Of a stretch of 44,175 nucleotides of DNA, positions 17,434 through 26,843 are shown in pieces. Made by a program: the position numbers and the translations under genes. Below the pieces are notes generated by a model. That model searched no databases. It saw nothing but the letters and a program-made list of their open reading frames with translations, and was not told where the DNA came from. The DNA is from Nocardioides flavus (ex Wang et al. 2016) (GTDB taxonomy: Bacteria; Actinomycetota; Actinomycetes; Propionibacteriales; Nocardioidaceae), in assembly GCF_014653115.1 (NCBI RefSeq), contig NZ_BNAD01000022.1, positions 1 to 44,175 of the forward strand. The letters run 5' to 3'. Every line of letters begins with the position of its first letter. Positions within the stretch are counted from its first letter, which is position 1.

Positions 17434-20400
17434 TCAGCGCTCGAAGACCGCCGTGGTGCGCGGCGGGACGGTCACGGCGTCGGAGACGACCGTGCTGCCC
17501 TTGACCACCGCGTCGCTGCCGGAGGCCTGGACGTCGTGGAGCGTCCAGCCGTCCCCGGTGCCCGTGACGGTGGCGTCGGTGCTGCCGGCGTTGATCACGA
17601 CCAGCACGCCGTCGCGGTCCGGGTCGGCGTCCGTGCCGGCCGTGTCGTCGACGAGCATCGCCACCACCCCGGGCCCGGCGTCGAGGAAGGACACCTTGGC
17701 CTGGATCGCCTCGAGGCTGCCGAGGCGGAACAGGGGTGACGACGAGCGGATCCGCAGCAGGTCGAGCGCGCGGGCGTGCGCCTCGTCCATCGCCGCCGGC
17801 GTGGGCTCGAGGGCGGCGTCGGCCAGCAGCGGCCGCATGTAGTCCCACTTGGACTCGTTGTCCGCGCGCGGCGGGAGGCCTGAGCCGAACGTGTTCTCGC
17901 GGCGCTGCCAGTCGACCCGGTTGAACCAGTCGCCGGAGTCGTAGGAGTTGCGGTCCAGGCTCTTGGAGCGCAGCAGGTCCGTGCCGGCGTGCCAGAACAC
18001 GACGCCCTGCGAGAGCGCCACCGTCGACAGCGACACGGTGTTCATCCGTACGCGGTCGTCCATCGACGTGCCGGCCGGGAGCTTGAGGGCGAGCGAGTCG
18101 AAGAGGGTCTCGTTGTCGTGGGCGTCGACGTAGGTCACGGTCTCGCCGGGGTCGGCGGCGTAGCCGGCCGGCTGCCCGTTGTAGTCGACCTCGGCGCCGC
18201 GCACCTCCTCGCCGGTCGAGGACCGGAAGCGGAAGTCGGCGAGGTTGCCGGCCAGGCCGAGCTTGACCAGGTCCTGCAGGTGCAGAAGCTGCTCGCGCTG
18301 CTCCTCGGCCGTGCCGTTGACGGGCGCCCCGTTGGGGTCGGTGAACAGGCCCGAGCCGAAGCCCTGCACCCGCGGGTCCTCGTCGAACGGGCCGCCGCCA
18401 CGCACGGCGTCGCGCAGCCGGTCGCTGAACGAGCCGATGCCGGAGCCGGCCAGGTTGAGCTGGGTGGCCTGGGTGAAGCGGGCGTCGTCGGCGACCTCGC
18501 CGAAGTTCCAGCCCTCCCCGTAGAGGTAGATCGCTGTCCCGTCCACGCCGTCCTCGCGGAGGGTGAGCCCGTCGAGGGCCGAACGCAGTCGCGTCATGTT
18601 CTCCAGCGAGTGGTGGCCCATCAGGTCGAACCGGAAGCCGTCGACGCGGTAGTCCCGTGCCCACGTGAGCACGGAGTCGATCATCAGCTTCTCCATCATC
18701 CGGTGCTCGGTGGCGGTGTTGGCGCAGCACGTCGAGTTCTCGACGGCGCCGGAGGCGTTGAGCCGGTGGTAGTAGCCGGGGACGATCCGGTCCAGGACCG
18801 ACTTGGGGTCCTGCCCGCTGGCCGCGGTGTGGTTGTAGACGACGTCCATCACCACCTGGAGCCCGGCGCCGTGGAGGCCCTGCACCATCCGGCGGAACTC
18901 CACCGTGCGGCGGGTGCCGTCGGGATCTGTGGCGTACGAGCCCTCCGGCGCGGTGTAGTGCAGCGGGTCGTAGCCCCAGTTGAAGCCGTCCTTCGACCGG
19001 ACCGCGTCGACGCACTCCTGCTGGCGCGAGGAGTCCGGCGGGAGGGACTCGAGGTCGCACGCCGGCGCCTGCTGCGCCGAGCGCCGCTCCTCGATGGTCG
19101 CGATGTCGAAGGCCGGCAGCAGGTGCACGGTGTTGAGGCCGGCGTCGGCGAGGCGACGCAGGTGCCGCATGCCGGCACTCCCCTCGCGGGTGAACGCGAG
19201 GTAGGTGCCGCGCTCGGCCGCCGGGACGGTCTCGTCGCCGATGGAGAAGTCGCGGACGTGCAGCTCGTAGACCGCGCGGTCCTCGGGCTGGTCGACCGCG
19301 GGCGCACGCGTGCCCGCCCAGCCTTCGGGAGCGAGCGACGGGTCGCCGAGGTCGGCGATGACGGCGGCCTGCGAGTTGGTGGTGAGGGCCACCGCGTAGG
19401 GATCGGTCACCGTGTTGGTGACGACCTCCCCGGCCGCCGGCGAGAAGACCGTGACGTCGTAGGTGTAGCGCGCGTTGCGCCACGACGCCGGCCCGGACGC
19501 CGTCCAGGTGCCGTCGCGGCGGCGGGTCATCGGGACCGTACGGCCGGCGACCGTCGCCGAGACGTCCTGCGCCGTGGGCGCCCAGAGCGCCAGCGTCGGC
19601 CTGCCGCCGCGCCAGGTGACGCCGAGGTCGGCGTCGGCCGCGTCGGCGTACACGTCGTCGAGCACGCCGGGCACCTGCACTCCGGTGGCGTCGTGCAACG
19701 TCCCACCCGCGTCGTACGACGCGACGGCGAGCTGGCCGGTGAGGATCTCGGGCACGCGCCGCGCGGTCGCCCGGTCGAGGCGGAAGGCCTCGTAGCCCTC
19801 GAGGTGCGGGAAGTCGGCCAGCACGTCCTCTGGAAGCCCGGCCGGGTCGTGGGTCAGCGGGGCGCTCGAGCCCCCGGTGACGGCCTCGGCGTCGACGGCC
19901 AGGTCGCCGGCCTGCGACCAGTGCAGGCGGAAGCGGCGTGACTGCGGCTCGCTGACGTCCCAGGCGACGAGGTCGCGGCGCAGCCAGTGTGCCCGCGCCT
20001 TCGTGAGGTCGGGGGCGGCGCCGGCGCTGCGCGTCGAGATCTCGAGGCGGTGGGTGCTCACGTCGTAAGTGAAGACCACCTGCACCCCTCCCGCGGGGAC
20101 GTCGAAGCCGATGTTGGCGCCGTCCCTCGCGCCGTCGGCGCCGTAGTTCTCGGCCCACGACAGCCCGTGGGCCACCTTGGTCTCGTAGCTGCCGGCCGGC
20201 AGGGTGCCGGTGAAGGTGTAGGTGCCGTCGCCGTCGAGGTCCTTGAGCCACCCGCGCATGCAGTCGGGCTGCCAGTCACCTGCGCAGCCGAGCTCGGACT
20301 GCATGTCGCCGGCCAGGGTGATGATCGGCCCCTCGGCGTCGCTGGTGATCCAGTGCGACCCGTGCTCGTAGTAGAACGTCACCGTGGACCCGCCGGCAGG

Positions 20401-23121
20401 GACGTCGAGGGGGATGTTGGAGCCGCCGCGGGCACCGCCCGCGCCGTAGTTCTCGTCCCACGTCCCGTCGATCGCGGCCTTGTACTCGTAGCCGCCCTCG
20501 GGGAGGGTCACCGTCTTGCGCCACACCAGGTCGTCGGCGTCGAGCGCCATCTGGGCCTCGGGGCAGGCGGGGTCCCAGTCACCGGCGCAGCCCATCTCGG
20601 AGTTGTGGCTGCCGGGCACCGACACCGCGCCCGGCTGCGTGACGGGACCACCGTCGCCGCCACCGCCCGGCGTCGGCTCCGACTCGGGGTCGCCCACGCT
20701 CGCCCAGGAGGACGTGACGGAGAGGTTGCCGCTGCTGTCGCGCAGCACCGCGCGGTACTCGACGAGGGTGCCCTGCGGCAACGACCGCACGTCGTGGAAG
20801 ACACGGTAGGGGGCGTTGTCGTCGGTGCCGAGCGGCGTCCACCCGGACGCGCCCGCGCGGCGCCACGCGACGGTGACCTGGTTGAAGCCCCCGTCGGGGA
20901 CGGCGACGGTGATGGGTGCGCGCCCGCCCACGGTGCCGCCGGCCGACGGCTTCTCGAGGTGGATCGCGGGGGCCTCGTCGCGCTCGGCGAGCGTGCCCCG
21001 AGCGCGCCACACCACCGCCGACAGCGGCGGGACGGTGATCGTCGTACGGCCCTCCGCGTCGGTGCGCAGCGACTCCCGGCCCGCCGGCCAGACGCGGGAG
21101 AAGGTGCTGCGGCGCATCTCGGTGCCGACCGTCACGGTCTTCGCCGTGGTGGCGTTGTTGACCGCGACGAGGTGCTCGCGGCGCTCGGTGGCGTCGATGC
21201 GGCTGAAGGCGTACACACCGGCGGCGCCGGAGGCGTAGCGGTGCAGCTGGGCGCCGTCGGCGAGCGCCGGGTAGGTCTCGCGCAGCGCCGCGAGGTCACG
21301 GATCGTGCGGTAGAGCGGATGCCGGGTGTCGTAGTTGGCGTCGGCGGTCGTGGCGTCGGTGCCGATCAGGTCGTTGTCGTTGTAGGACTCGACCCGGCTC
21401 GGGAACATGTCCTCGCGGGCGTCCTTGTCGCCGGCGTCGCCGACGAAGCCCTGCTCGTCGCCGTAGTAGACGACCGGCTGGCCGCGGGTGAGGTACATCA
21501 GGGTGTGCGCGAGGCGCGAGCGCTCGAGCACCGAGTCGGTGCCCTCGAGGAAGGTGCCGATCCGGCCCATGTCGTGGTTGCCGAGGAAGGTGGGTGAGGC
21601 GTACGCGTTGGAGTCGGCGTCGGTGTACCAGTCGTCGGCGGCGTAGAAGTCGCGCAGGCGCGTGGTGGCGGCGCCCTTGGCGAAGCCGGTGCCGACGTCC
21701 TGGAAGCCGAAGTCGAGCGTGGCGTCGAGGCGCCCCTCGGTGCTGAACGTCGACAGGTAGGCCGGGTTCGAGTCGTAGACCTCGCCGAAGGCGAAGAAGT
21801 CGTCGTTGCCGACGGACGCGGCGTGCTCGCGGATCGCAGGGGCGAACTCCTGCCAGAACTCCATGTTGACGTGCTTGGCGGTGTCGATCCGGAAGCCGTC
21901 GATGCCGAGGTCCACCCAGGCCTCGTAGATCTCGGTCATCCCGTCGACGACCTCGGGCTTCTCGGTGAACAGGTCGTCGAGGCCGATGAAGTCGCCGTAG
22001 GTCGAGGACTCGCCGGCGAAGGTCGAGTCGCCGCGGTTGTGGTAGTTGGTCGGGTCGTTGAGCCACCCGGGGACCTTGACGCTCTCGTCGGCCTCGGTCC
22101 GGAAGACCGGCGTGTAGGGGAAGGACGTGGCCGCGTCGAGCTCGGGGAAGTCGGAGGCGCCGACGAAGTCGCGGTCGTCGAAGTCCGCGCCCGTCGCGTC
22201 GCGGTAGGCCTCCTCGGACTTCGGGACGTAGGTGTACTGCTGCTCCTCGTAGTCGATGACGTCCGCGGTGTGGTTGGTGATGATGTCGAAGAAGACCTTG
22301 ATGCCGCGTGCGTGGGCCTCGTCGATGAACGCCTCGAGCTCGGCGTTGGTGCCGAAGTGCGGGTCGATCTGGGTGAAGTCGGTGACCCAGTAGCCGTGGT
22401 AGCCGGCACTCACGTCGTCCCCGGTGCCCTGGACCGGTCGGTTCTTGAAGCTCGGGGTCAGCCAGATCGCGGTCGTGCCCAGCCCGTCGATGTAGTCGAG
22501 ACGGTCGGAGAGGCCTTGCACGTCGCCGCCGTGGAAGAAGCCCTTGTCGGTCGGGTCGAACCCGGTCGCCAGGCGGTCGCCGCTGATGCCGCCCTCGTCG
22601 TTGGTCGGGTCGCCGTTGGCGAACCGGTCGGCCATCACGAAGTAGAAGTTCTCCCGCGTCAGCGGTCCCCGCAACGAGGTGCCGGCGAGCTCGCGGTCCG
22701 CGTCGGTGGGCGCCGCGGCAGGCTGGTCGGCCGGCGCGACGGCGACGCGGTGGGAGGCGTCGTCGTAGGTGAAGCGCAGGCGCGCGTCGTGCTCGAGCAC
22801 CAGCGGCAGGTTGGCGCCGTCGAGGGTGCCGCCGGCGCCGTAGTTCTCCGCCCAGGAGCCGTCCAGCGCGACCTTGTACTCGTAGGTCCCGGCCGGCACC
22901 TCGGCGACGAGCTCCCACGAGCCGTCGTCCAGCCGGGTGAGGCCGGACGCCTCGCACCCGGGCGACCAGTCGTCCGCGCACCCGACCTCGTCCTGGAGGT
23001 TGCCGACGAGGGTGACGGTGGCCGGCGGCTCGGCGCGGTGATCGGCGCGGGCGGGCGCGAGGGGCGCGAGCAGGGCGGCGAGGGTGGCCAGGCCGAGGAC
23101 GGCGGAGGACGAACGGCGCAC
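17434..23121 (-). CDS. Secreted bifunctional alpha-amylase/type I pullulanase, multidomain
   Basis: The 1895-residue protein has a signal peptide (1-26, ending PARA before DHR). Two GH13 catalytic domains are present. The amylase-like domain (about 150-640) has nucleophile D413 in GFRIDTAKH, acid/base E447 in FGEVYD and D517 in GNHDMG. The pullulanase domain (about 1240-1895) has the FNWGYDP hallmark, D1499 in GFRFDLMGHH, E1536 in YGEGWNFG and D1669 in DAHDNETL. Three related modules of about 95 residues (35-128, 830-925, 930-1026) share a GCA.DW....C and ENYGA.G pattern and resemble X25/starch-type modules. A CBM48-like segment precedes the second GH13. It should cleave alpha-1,4 and alpha-1,6 bonds of starch or pullulan outside the cell. 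GTG start has AGGAG upstream. Confidence 0.93.
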   Translation of the reverse strand: MRRSSSAVLGLATLAALLAPLAPARADHRAEPPATVTLVGNLQDEVGCADDWSPGCEASGLTRLDDGSWELVAEVPAGTYEYKVALDGSWAENYGAGGTLDGANLPLVLEHDARLRFTYDDASHRVAVAPADQPAAAPTDADRELAGTSLRGPLTRENFYFVMADRFANGDPTNDEGGISGDRLATGFDPTDKGFFHGGDVQGLSDRLDYIDGLGTTAIWLTPSFKNRPVQGTGDDVSAGYHGYWVTDFTQIDPHFGTNAELEAFIDEAHARGIKVFFDIITNHTADVIDYEEQQYTYVPKSEEAYRDATGADFDDRDFVGASDFPELDAATSFPYTPVFRTEADESVKVPGWLNDPTNYHNRGDSTFAGESSTYGDFIGLDDLFTEKPEVVDGMTEIYEAWVDLGIDGFRIDTAKHVNMEFWQEFAPAIREHAASVGNDDFFAFGEVYDSNPAYLSTFSTEGRLDATLDFGFQDVGTGFAKGAATTRLRDFYAADDWYTDADSNAYASPTFLGNHDMGRIGTFLEGTDSVLERSRLAHTLMYLTRGQPVVYYGDEQGFVGDAGDKDAREDMFPSRVESYNDNDLIGTDATTADANYDTRHPLYRTIRDLAALRETYPALADGAQLHRYASGAAGVYAFSRIDATERREHLVAVNNATTAKTVTVGTEMRRSTFSRVWPAGRESLRTDAEGRTTITVPPLSAVVWRARGTLAERDEAPAIHLEKPSAGGTVGGRAPITVAVPDGGFNQVTVAWRRAGASGWTPLGTDDNAPYRVFHDVRSLPQGTLVEYRAVLRDSSGNLSVTSSWASVGDPESEPTPGGGGDGGPVTQPGAVSVPGSHNSEMGCAGDWDPACPEAQMALDADDLVWRKTVTLPEGGYEYKAAIDGTWDENYGAGGARGGSNIPLDVPAGGSTVTFYYEHGSHWITSDAEGPIITLAGDMQSELGCAGDWQPDCMRGWLKDLDGDGTYTFTGTLPAGSYETKVAHGLSWAENYGADGARDGANIGFDVPAGGVQVVFTYDVSTHRLEISTRSAGAAPDLTKARAHWLRRDLVAWDVSEPQSRRFRLHWSQAGDLAVDAEAVTGGSSAPLTHDPAGLPEDVLADFPHLEGYEAFRLDRATARRVPEILTGQLAVASYDAGGTLHDATGVQVPGVLDDVYADAADADLGVTWRGGRPTLALWAPTAQDVSATVAGRTVPMTRRRDGTWTASGPASWRNARYTYDVTVFSPAAGEVVTNTVTDPYAVALTTNSQAAVIADLGDPSLAPEGWAGTRAPAVDQPEDRAVYELHVRDFSIGDETVPAAERGTYLAFTREGSAGMRHLRRLADAGLNTVHLLPAFDIATIEERRSAQQAPACDLESLPPDSSRQQECVDAVRSKDGFNWGYDPLHYTAPEGSYATDPDGTRRTVEFRRMVQGLHGAGLQVVMDVVYNHTAASGQDPKSVLDRIVPGYYHRLNASGAVENSTCCANTATEHRMMEKLMIDSVLTWARDYRVDGFRFDLMGHHSLENMTRLRSALDGLTLREDGVDGTAIYLYGEGWNFGEVADDARFTQATQLNLAGSGIGSFSDRLRDAVRGGGPFDEDPRVQGFGSGLFTDPNGAPVNGTAEEQREQLLHLQDLVKLGLAGNLADFRFRSSTGEEVRGAEVDYNGQPAGYAADPGETVTYVDAHDNETLFDSLALKLPAGTSMDDRVRMNTVSLSTVALSQGVVFWHAGTDLLRSKSLDRNSYDSGDWFNRVDWQRRENTFGSGLPPRADNESKWDYMRPLLADAALEPTPAAMDEAHARALDLLRIRSSSPLFRLGSLEAIQAKVSFLDAGPGVVAMLVDDTAGTDADPDRDGVLVVINAGSTDATVTGTGDGWTLHDVQASGSDAVVKGSTVVSDAVTVPPRTTAVFER

Positions 23122-23181
23122 GATGAGCTCCTGAGACGGTGCGAGACCCCTCGGGCGCGATCGACCGAGGTGGCGCTCGTC

Positions 23182-23221
23182 ACACTAGGTCCGCGTTGGG
23201 AAAATTTGCAAGAGTCGCAAG
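23182..23221 (-). promoter_or_regulatory. Promoter and operator-like repeats for the amylopullulanase gene
   Basis: On the minus strand a -35 TTGCAA (23206-23211) and a -10 TAGTGT (23182-23187) are 18 bases apart. Two direct heptamers CTTGCGA and CTTGCAA (23215-23221 and 23206-23212 in plus coordinates), 9 bp apart, cover the -35. They resemble the CTTGCAG direct repeats described upstream of Streptomyces alpha-amylase genes that are under maltose-regulator control. Regulation here is inferred. Confidence 0.6.
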
Positions 23222-23335
23222 ATGTTCCACCTCGCCGGGAACCACCCGTTCGGGCCCTACAGCCGGTCCGGGCCCGTCACTACACTCCCGACCTACTCGG
23301 GGCACGCAGGACGGACGGGCAGCCGCGGAGGTGAC

Positions 23336-25475
23336 GTGGGGACGGGTGGGGGTCACACGCTCGGTGCCCTGCTGCGCGCGCTGCGCGAGGACGCGGGGCT
23401 CTCCCAGGAGGAGCTGGCCGAGCGGGCCGGCCTGAGCCCGCACGCGATCAGTGCCCTGGAGCGCGGCACCCGCACCCGTCCCTACCCGCACACGCTCCGC
23501 TCGCTCGCGACCGCCCTCGACCTCAGCGCGGACCAGCGCGCCGGCCTCGTCGCCGCCGTCCCGGCCCGCTCGCCCCGGCAGGCGGCCGCGCCGTCGGCCG
23601 TACGGCACCGCGACCTGCCCGTCCCGGCGACGCCGCTGGTGGGCCGCGACGACGACGTCTCGCGGGTGGCGGACCTGCTCGGCGCCGGTCGCCTCGTCAC
23701 CCTCAGCGGCCCCGGCGGGGTGGGCAAGACGCGGCTGGCACTGGCTGTGGCGGCGCACGTGCGGGACCGCTTCGCCGACGGGGTCGCCCTCGTCGGGCTC
23801 GCGCCGCTCCTCGAGCCCGCCCAGGTCCTGCCAGCGGTCGCCGATGCCGTGGATGCCACTCGCGACCCGACGCGGCCGGTCCTCGACGACGTGGTCGACC
23901 GGCTGCGCGGCCAGCACCGCCTCCTCGTCCTCGACAACCTCGAGCACCTCCTCGACGCGGCCCCCGCAGTGGCTGCGCTGGTCGAGTCGGTCCCCGACCT
24001 GACGGTCCTCGCCACCAGCCGCGCACCGCTGCGGGTCCGGGGCGAGACCGAGGCTGCCGCTGGCCCTCGAGCTCGCCGCCGCCCGGGCGCGGCTGCTCGA
24101 CCCGGGCGCGCTGCTGGAGCGCCTCGACAGCGCGCTGCGCTCGGGACCGCGGGACCTGCCGCCGCGCCAGCGCACCATGCGCGCCACCCTCGACTGGAGC
24201 AACGGGCTGCTCGACCCCTCCGCCCGGTCGCTGCTGCGCCTGCTCGGCGTCTTCGCCGGTGGCACGACGCTGCCCGACCTCGAGGCCGTGGCCCAGCGGG
24301 CGGGGGCGGCGTACGACGTGGTGAGCGCGCTGGAGTCGCTGGTCGAGCACTCCCTCGTCGTCGCCGAGCAGTCGGGCCGCTTCCGGTTGCTGGAGCCAGT
24401 GGCGCAGTACGCCCGCGAGCTGCTGCGCGAGGCGGGCGAGTGGGACGCCGCGGCCCGCGCGCACGCCGCCCACTACCTTGCGGTGGCCCAGGCCCACAGC
24501 TCGAGCTATCGCAACGGCGGACAGGTCGCCGCCCTCACCCGGATCGACCTCGAGACGGCCAACCTCGACGCCGCCGCCGAGCGCTCGCTCGCCGCCGGCG
24601 ACGTCGAGACGCCCGCCCGGATGGCGTGGGAGCTGTGGCTCTACTGGTGGCTGCGCGGCCACCACGAGCACGGCCGGCGATTCGCCGAGAGCGCGCTGCG
24701 CGAGCCCGGGTCCCTGCCCCCGGACGTCCACGCCCGCGCCGCCCTGGGCGCTGCCACGATGGCGTTCGCGATGGACGACGTCGCCGCGGCCTCGGCGTGG
24801 TGGGAGCGGTCACGTGAGCACGCCGGCGACATCGACGAGATCCTCTCCAACAGCATCGCGGGCACGGGCCTGGTCGCCCTCGTCGACGGCGACCTGGCCG
24901 GCGCCCGCGACCGGTTCCGCACCGCGGCGCGCCACGCGGAGGCCGCCGGCCCCGAGGTCGAGTGGACGTGGGCGCTCAGCCACATCTGGCTCGGCACGGT
25001 CGCGCTGCTGGAGGGCGACGCCGACGAGGCCGTACGGCTGGTCGAGGCAGGACTCGCGTCCGCACGACGGCGCGACGACCGCCTGACCTCCTACATCGCG
25101 CTCTACAACCTGTTCCAGGTCGAGCTCGGCCGCGGCGACCACGCGGCCGCTCGCCGCCACCTGCAGGAAGGGGTGCGCCTCTCCCTCGAGACCGGCGACC
25201 AGGCCAACCTCGCCTACCTCCTCGACGCCGGGGCGGTCCTCGCGGCGGCATCCGGCCAGCACGCCCGCGTGCCGCTGCTGCTCGGCGCCGCCCAGGCGAT
25301 CCGCGAGGCGCTCGGATCGCGCGGCTACGGCTACTACCGCCCCGACCCCGCCACGATCGAGTCCGCCGAGACCGAGGCGCGCACCCACCTCGGGGCCGAC
25401 CGCTACGACGACGCCCTCGACACCGGCCGCGGCCTGGCCGCCACCGACGCCGCCGCCGCGATGCTGCGCACCTGA
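23336..25475 (+). pseudogene. HTH (XRE)-NTPase-TPR transcriptional regulator, disrupted by deletion/frameshift
   Basis: The first reading frame starts at GTG 23336 with GGAGG upstream. It encodes an XRE helix-turn-helix (about residues 8-60, LSQEELAERAGLSPHAISALE), then an NB-ARC/AAA-like NTPase with Walker A GPGGVGKT (K131) and Walker B LLVLDNLEH, up to APLRVRGETE. Near 24050-24054 coding jumps to another frame with LPLALELAAARARLL, followed by RATLDWSNGLL, the winged-helix region and TPR-like helices to the stop at 25475. Homologues normally have some 55-65 residues between these motifs, so a segment seems lost with a frame change. The rest is free of stops, implying a recent lesion or a sequencing/assembly error. 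Confidence 0.75.
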
Positions 25476-25630
25476 CGGCGGCCTTGGCGGCGCCGCCCGA
25501 CCCACCCGTACACCTCTCGCACACCTGCGCTGTCCCCGCAGTGTCCGTGGTGTGTCGCGCCGCCGGGACCGAGGGTGGTGCCACGGCACCCTCCCGTGCC
25601 GCCACCGCCAGACCCGACGCAGGAGCCGCC

Positions 25631-26323
25631 ATGAGCACCACCCTCGACCCGACCACCACCGGCGCCGGACCCGGCGCGGACGGCGCACCTCCTGGCCGCG
25701 GCTGGATCCTTGCCGGCCTGGGCGCGGGGGTCCTCGCCATCGTCGGCGGGATCGCCGGCGCGACGGTCGACGCCGTCTACGACCCGGACGTCTCCGGCGA
25801 CGCCGGGGCGATCCTCCGACGCCTGTCCGAGCAGGTGCCCCAGATCCTCGTCTTCCACACCGCGACGATGCTCTCGTGCGCCCTGCTGGTCCTCTTCGCC
25901 GTCGGCCTGCACCACCAGCTGCGCACCCGCACGGCACCCGACAGCCTGGTGCCCGGCGTCGCCGCGGCCGGCCTGGGACTGGTCGCCGTCGCGCAGCTGC
26001 TGGGCGCGGGCCTGACCACCGAGTTCGCCTTCGCCCTGGCCGAGGACCCCGACCTGGTCCTGCCCGAGAGTGCGGCCCTGTTCAACCACTGGATCGGCAC
26101 GATCCCGTGGCTGTGGGGCGGCGCTGGCCTCGCCGGCCTCGCGCTCTTCCGGGCAGCACGTGACGGCGCCTACGCCCCGTGGATCGGCTGGGCGAGCCTG
26201 GTGCTCGGCGGCCTGTCGGCGCTGTTCCTGGTCAGCCCCCTTCAGTACATGGCGGGCATGACCGGACCCGCCTGGCTGGTCGTCGTCTCCCTCGGGCTGC
26301 TCCGCACGCCGCGCGGGTCCTGA
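25631..26323 (+). CDS. Six-helix integral membrane protein, function unknown
   Basis: The 230-residue protein has a short Thr/Gly/Pro-rich cytoplasmic start and about six hydrophobic segments (near residues 24-47, 72-93, 105-128, 153-172, 180-200, 207-223). The loop LTTEFAFALAEDPDLVLPESAALFNHWIGTIPWLW region (landmark only) is acidic and then aromatic. No catalytic motif is recognised. ATG at 25631 has AGGAG upstream. The stop is one base before the sigma-factor ATG, so the two are coupled, which raises the possibility that it acts as a membrane partner of the sigma factor; it lacks a visible zinc-binding anti-sigma motif. Confidence 0.72.
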   Translation: MSTTLDPTTTGAGPGADGAPPGRGWILAGLGAGVLAIVGGIAGATVDAVYDPDVSGDAGAILRRLSEQVPQILVFHTATMLSCALLVLFAVGLHHQLRTRTAPDSLVPGVAAAGLGLVAVAQLLGAGLTTEFAFALAEDPDLVLPESAALFNHWIGTIPWLWGGAGLAGLALFRAARDGAYAPWIGWASLVLGGLSALFLVSPLQYMAGMTGPAWLVVVSLGLLRTPRGS

Positions 26324-26324
26324 G

Positions 26325-26843
26325 ATGACCGCGCCGTCCGGACCCGGTGCGCGGGTCGTCGACTTCGAGGCGTACGTCGCCGAGCGCCGGCCCGCGCTGC
26401 TCCGGTGGGCGCGAGCGGTCGCCGGCGACCCGCACACCGCCGAGGACCTGCTCCAGGCCTCGCTCGTGCGAGTGCTCCCCCGGTGGGACTCCATCCGCGA
26501 GGGGGCGGCCGCGGACGCCTACGTCCGGCGCACCATCACCCGCCAGTACGTCAGCTGGCGCCGCCAGCCGTGGCGGCGCGACGAGCTGCCCTCGGCGGTC
26601 CTGCCCGACCGGGTGGGCGCCAGCGACCCCGACCCGGACCCGGGCACGGGCGGGGTCTGGGGCCTGGTCCTCATGCTCCCCCCGCAACAGCGGGCCACGG
26701 TGGCGCTGCGCTTCTACGAGCAGCTCAGCGTCGCCGAGACCGCCGAGGTGCTCGGCTGCTCGACCGGCACCGTCAAGTCCAACACCAGCCGCGGCCTCGC
26801 CGCGCTGCGCCGGCTCGCCGCCGACACGGCGCTCGCCGGATGA
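26325..26843 (+). CDS. SigE-family ECF-type RNA polymerase sigma factor
   Basis: The 172-residue protein has sigma region 2 (about 15-80, with HTAEDLLQASLVRVLPRW and ITRQYVSWRR) and region 4 (about 108-165, LPPQQRATVALRFYEQLSVAETAEVLGCSTGTVKSNTSRGL as landmark), spaced by a short acidic linker. This matches the actinobacterial SigE family of about 170 residues rather than classical ECF factors. It begins one base after the membrane protein and overlaps the next gene by four bases (ATGA), so the three are one unit. No anti-sigma factor of known type is adjacent. Its regulon is unknown. Confidence 0.85.
   Translation: MTAPSGPGARVVDFEAYVAERRPALLRWARAVAGDPHTAEDLLQASLVRVLPRWDSIREGAAADAYVRRTITRQYVSWRRQPWRRDELPSAVLPDRVGASDPDPDPGTGGVWGLVLMLPPQQRATVALRFYEQLSVAETAEVLGCSTGTVKSNTSRGLAALRRLAADTALAG

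Noticed and set aside
23251..23276. GGGCCC-containing inverted repeat in front of the broken regulator
   Set aside because: Arms are only 7 bp of pure G/C and each is itself palindromic, so chance is likely and no function is claimed.
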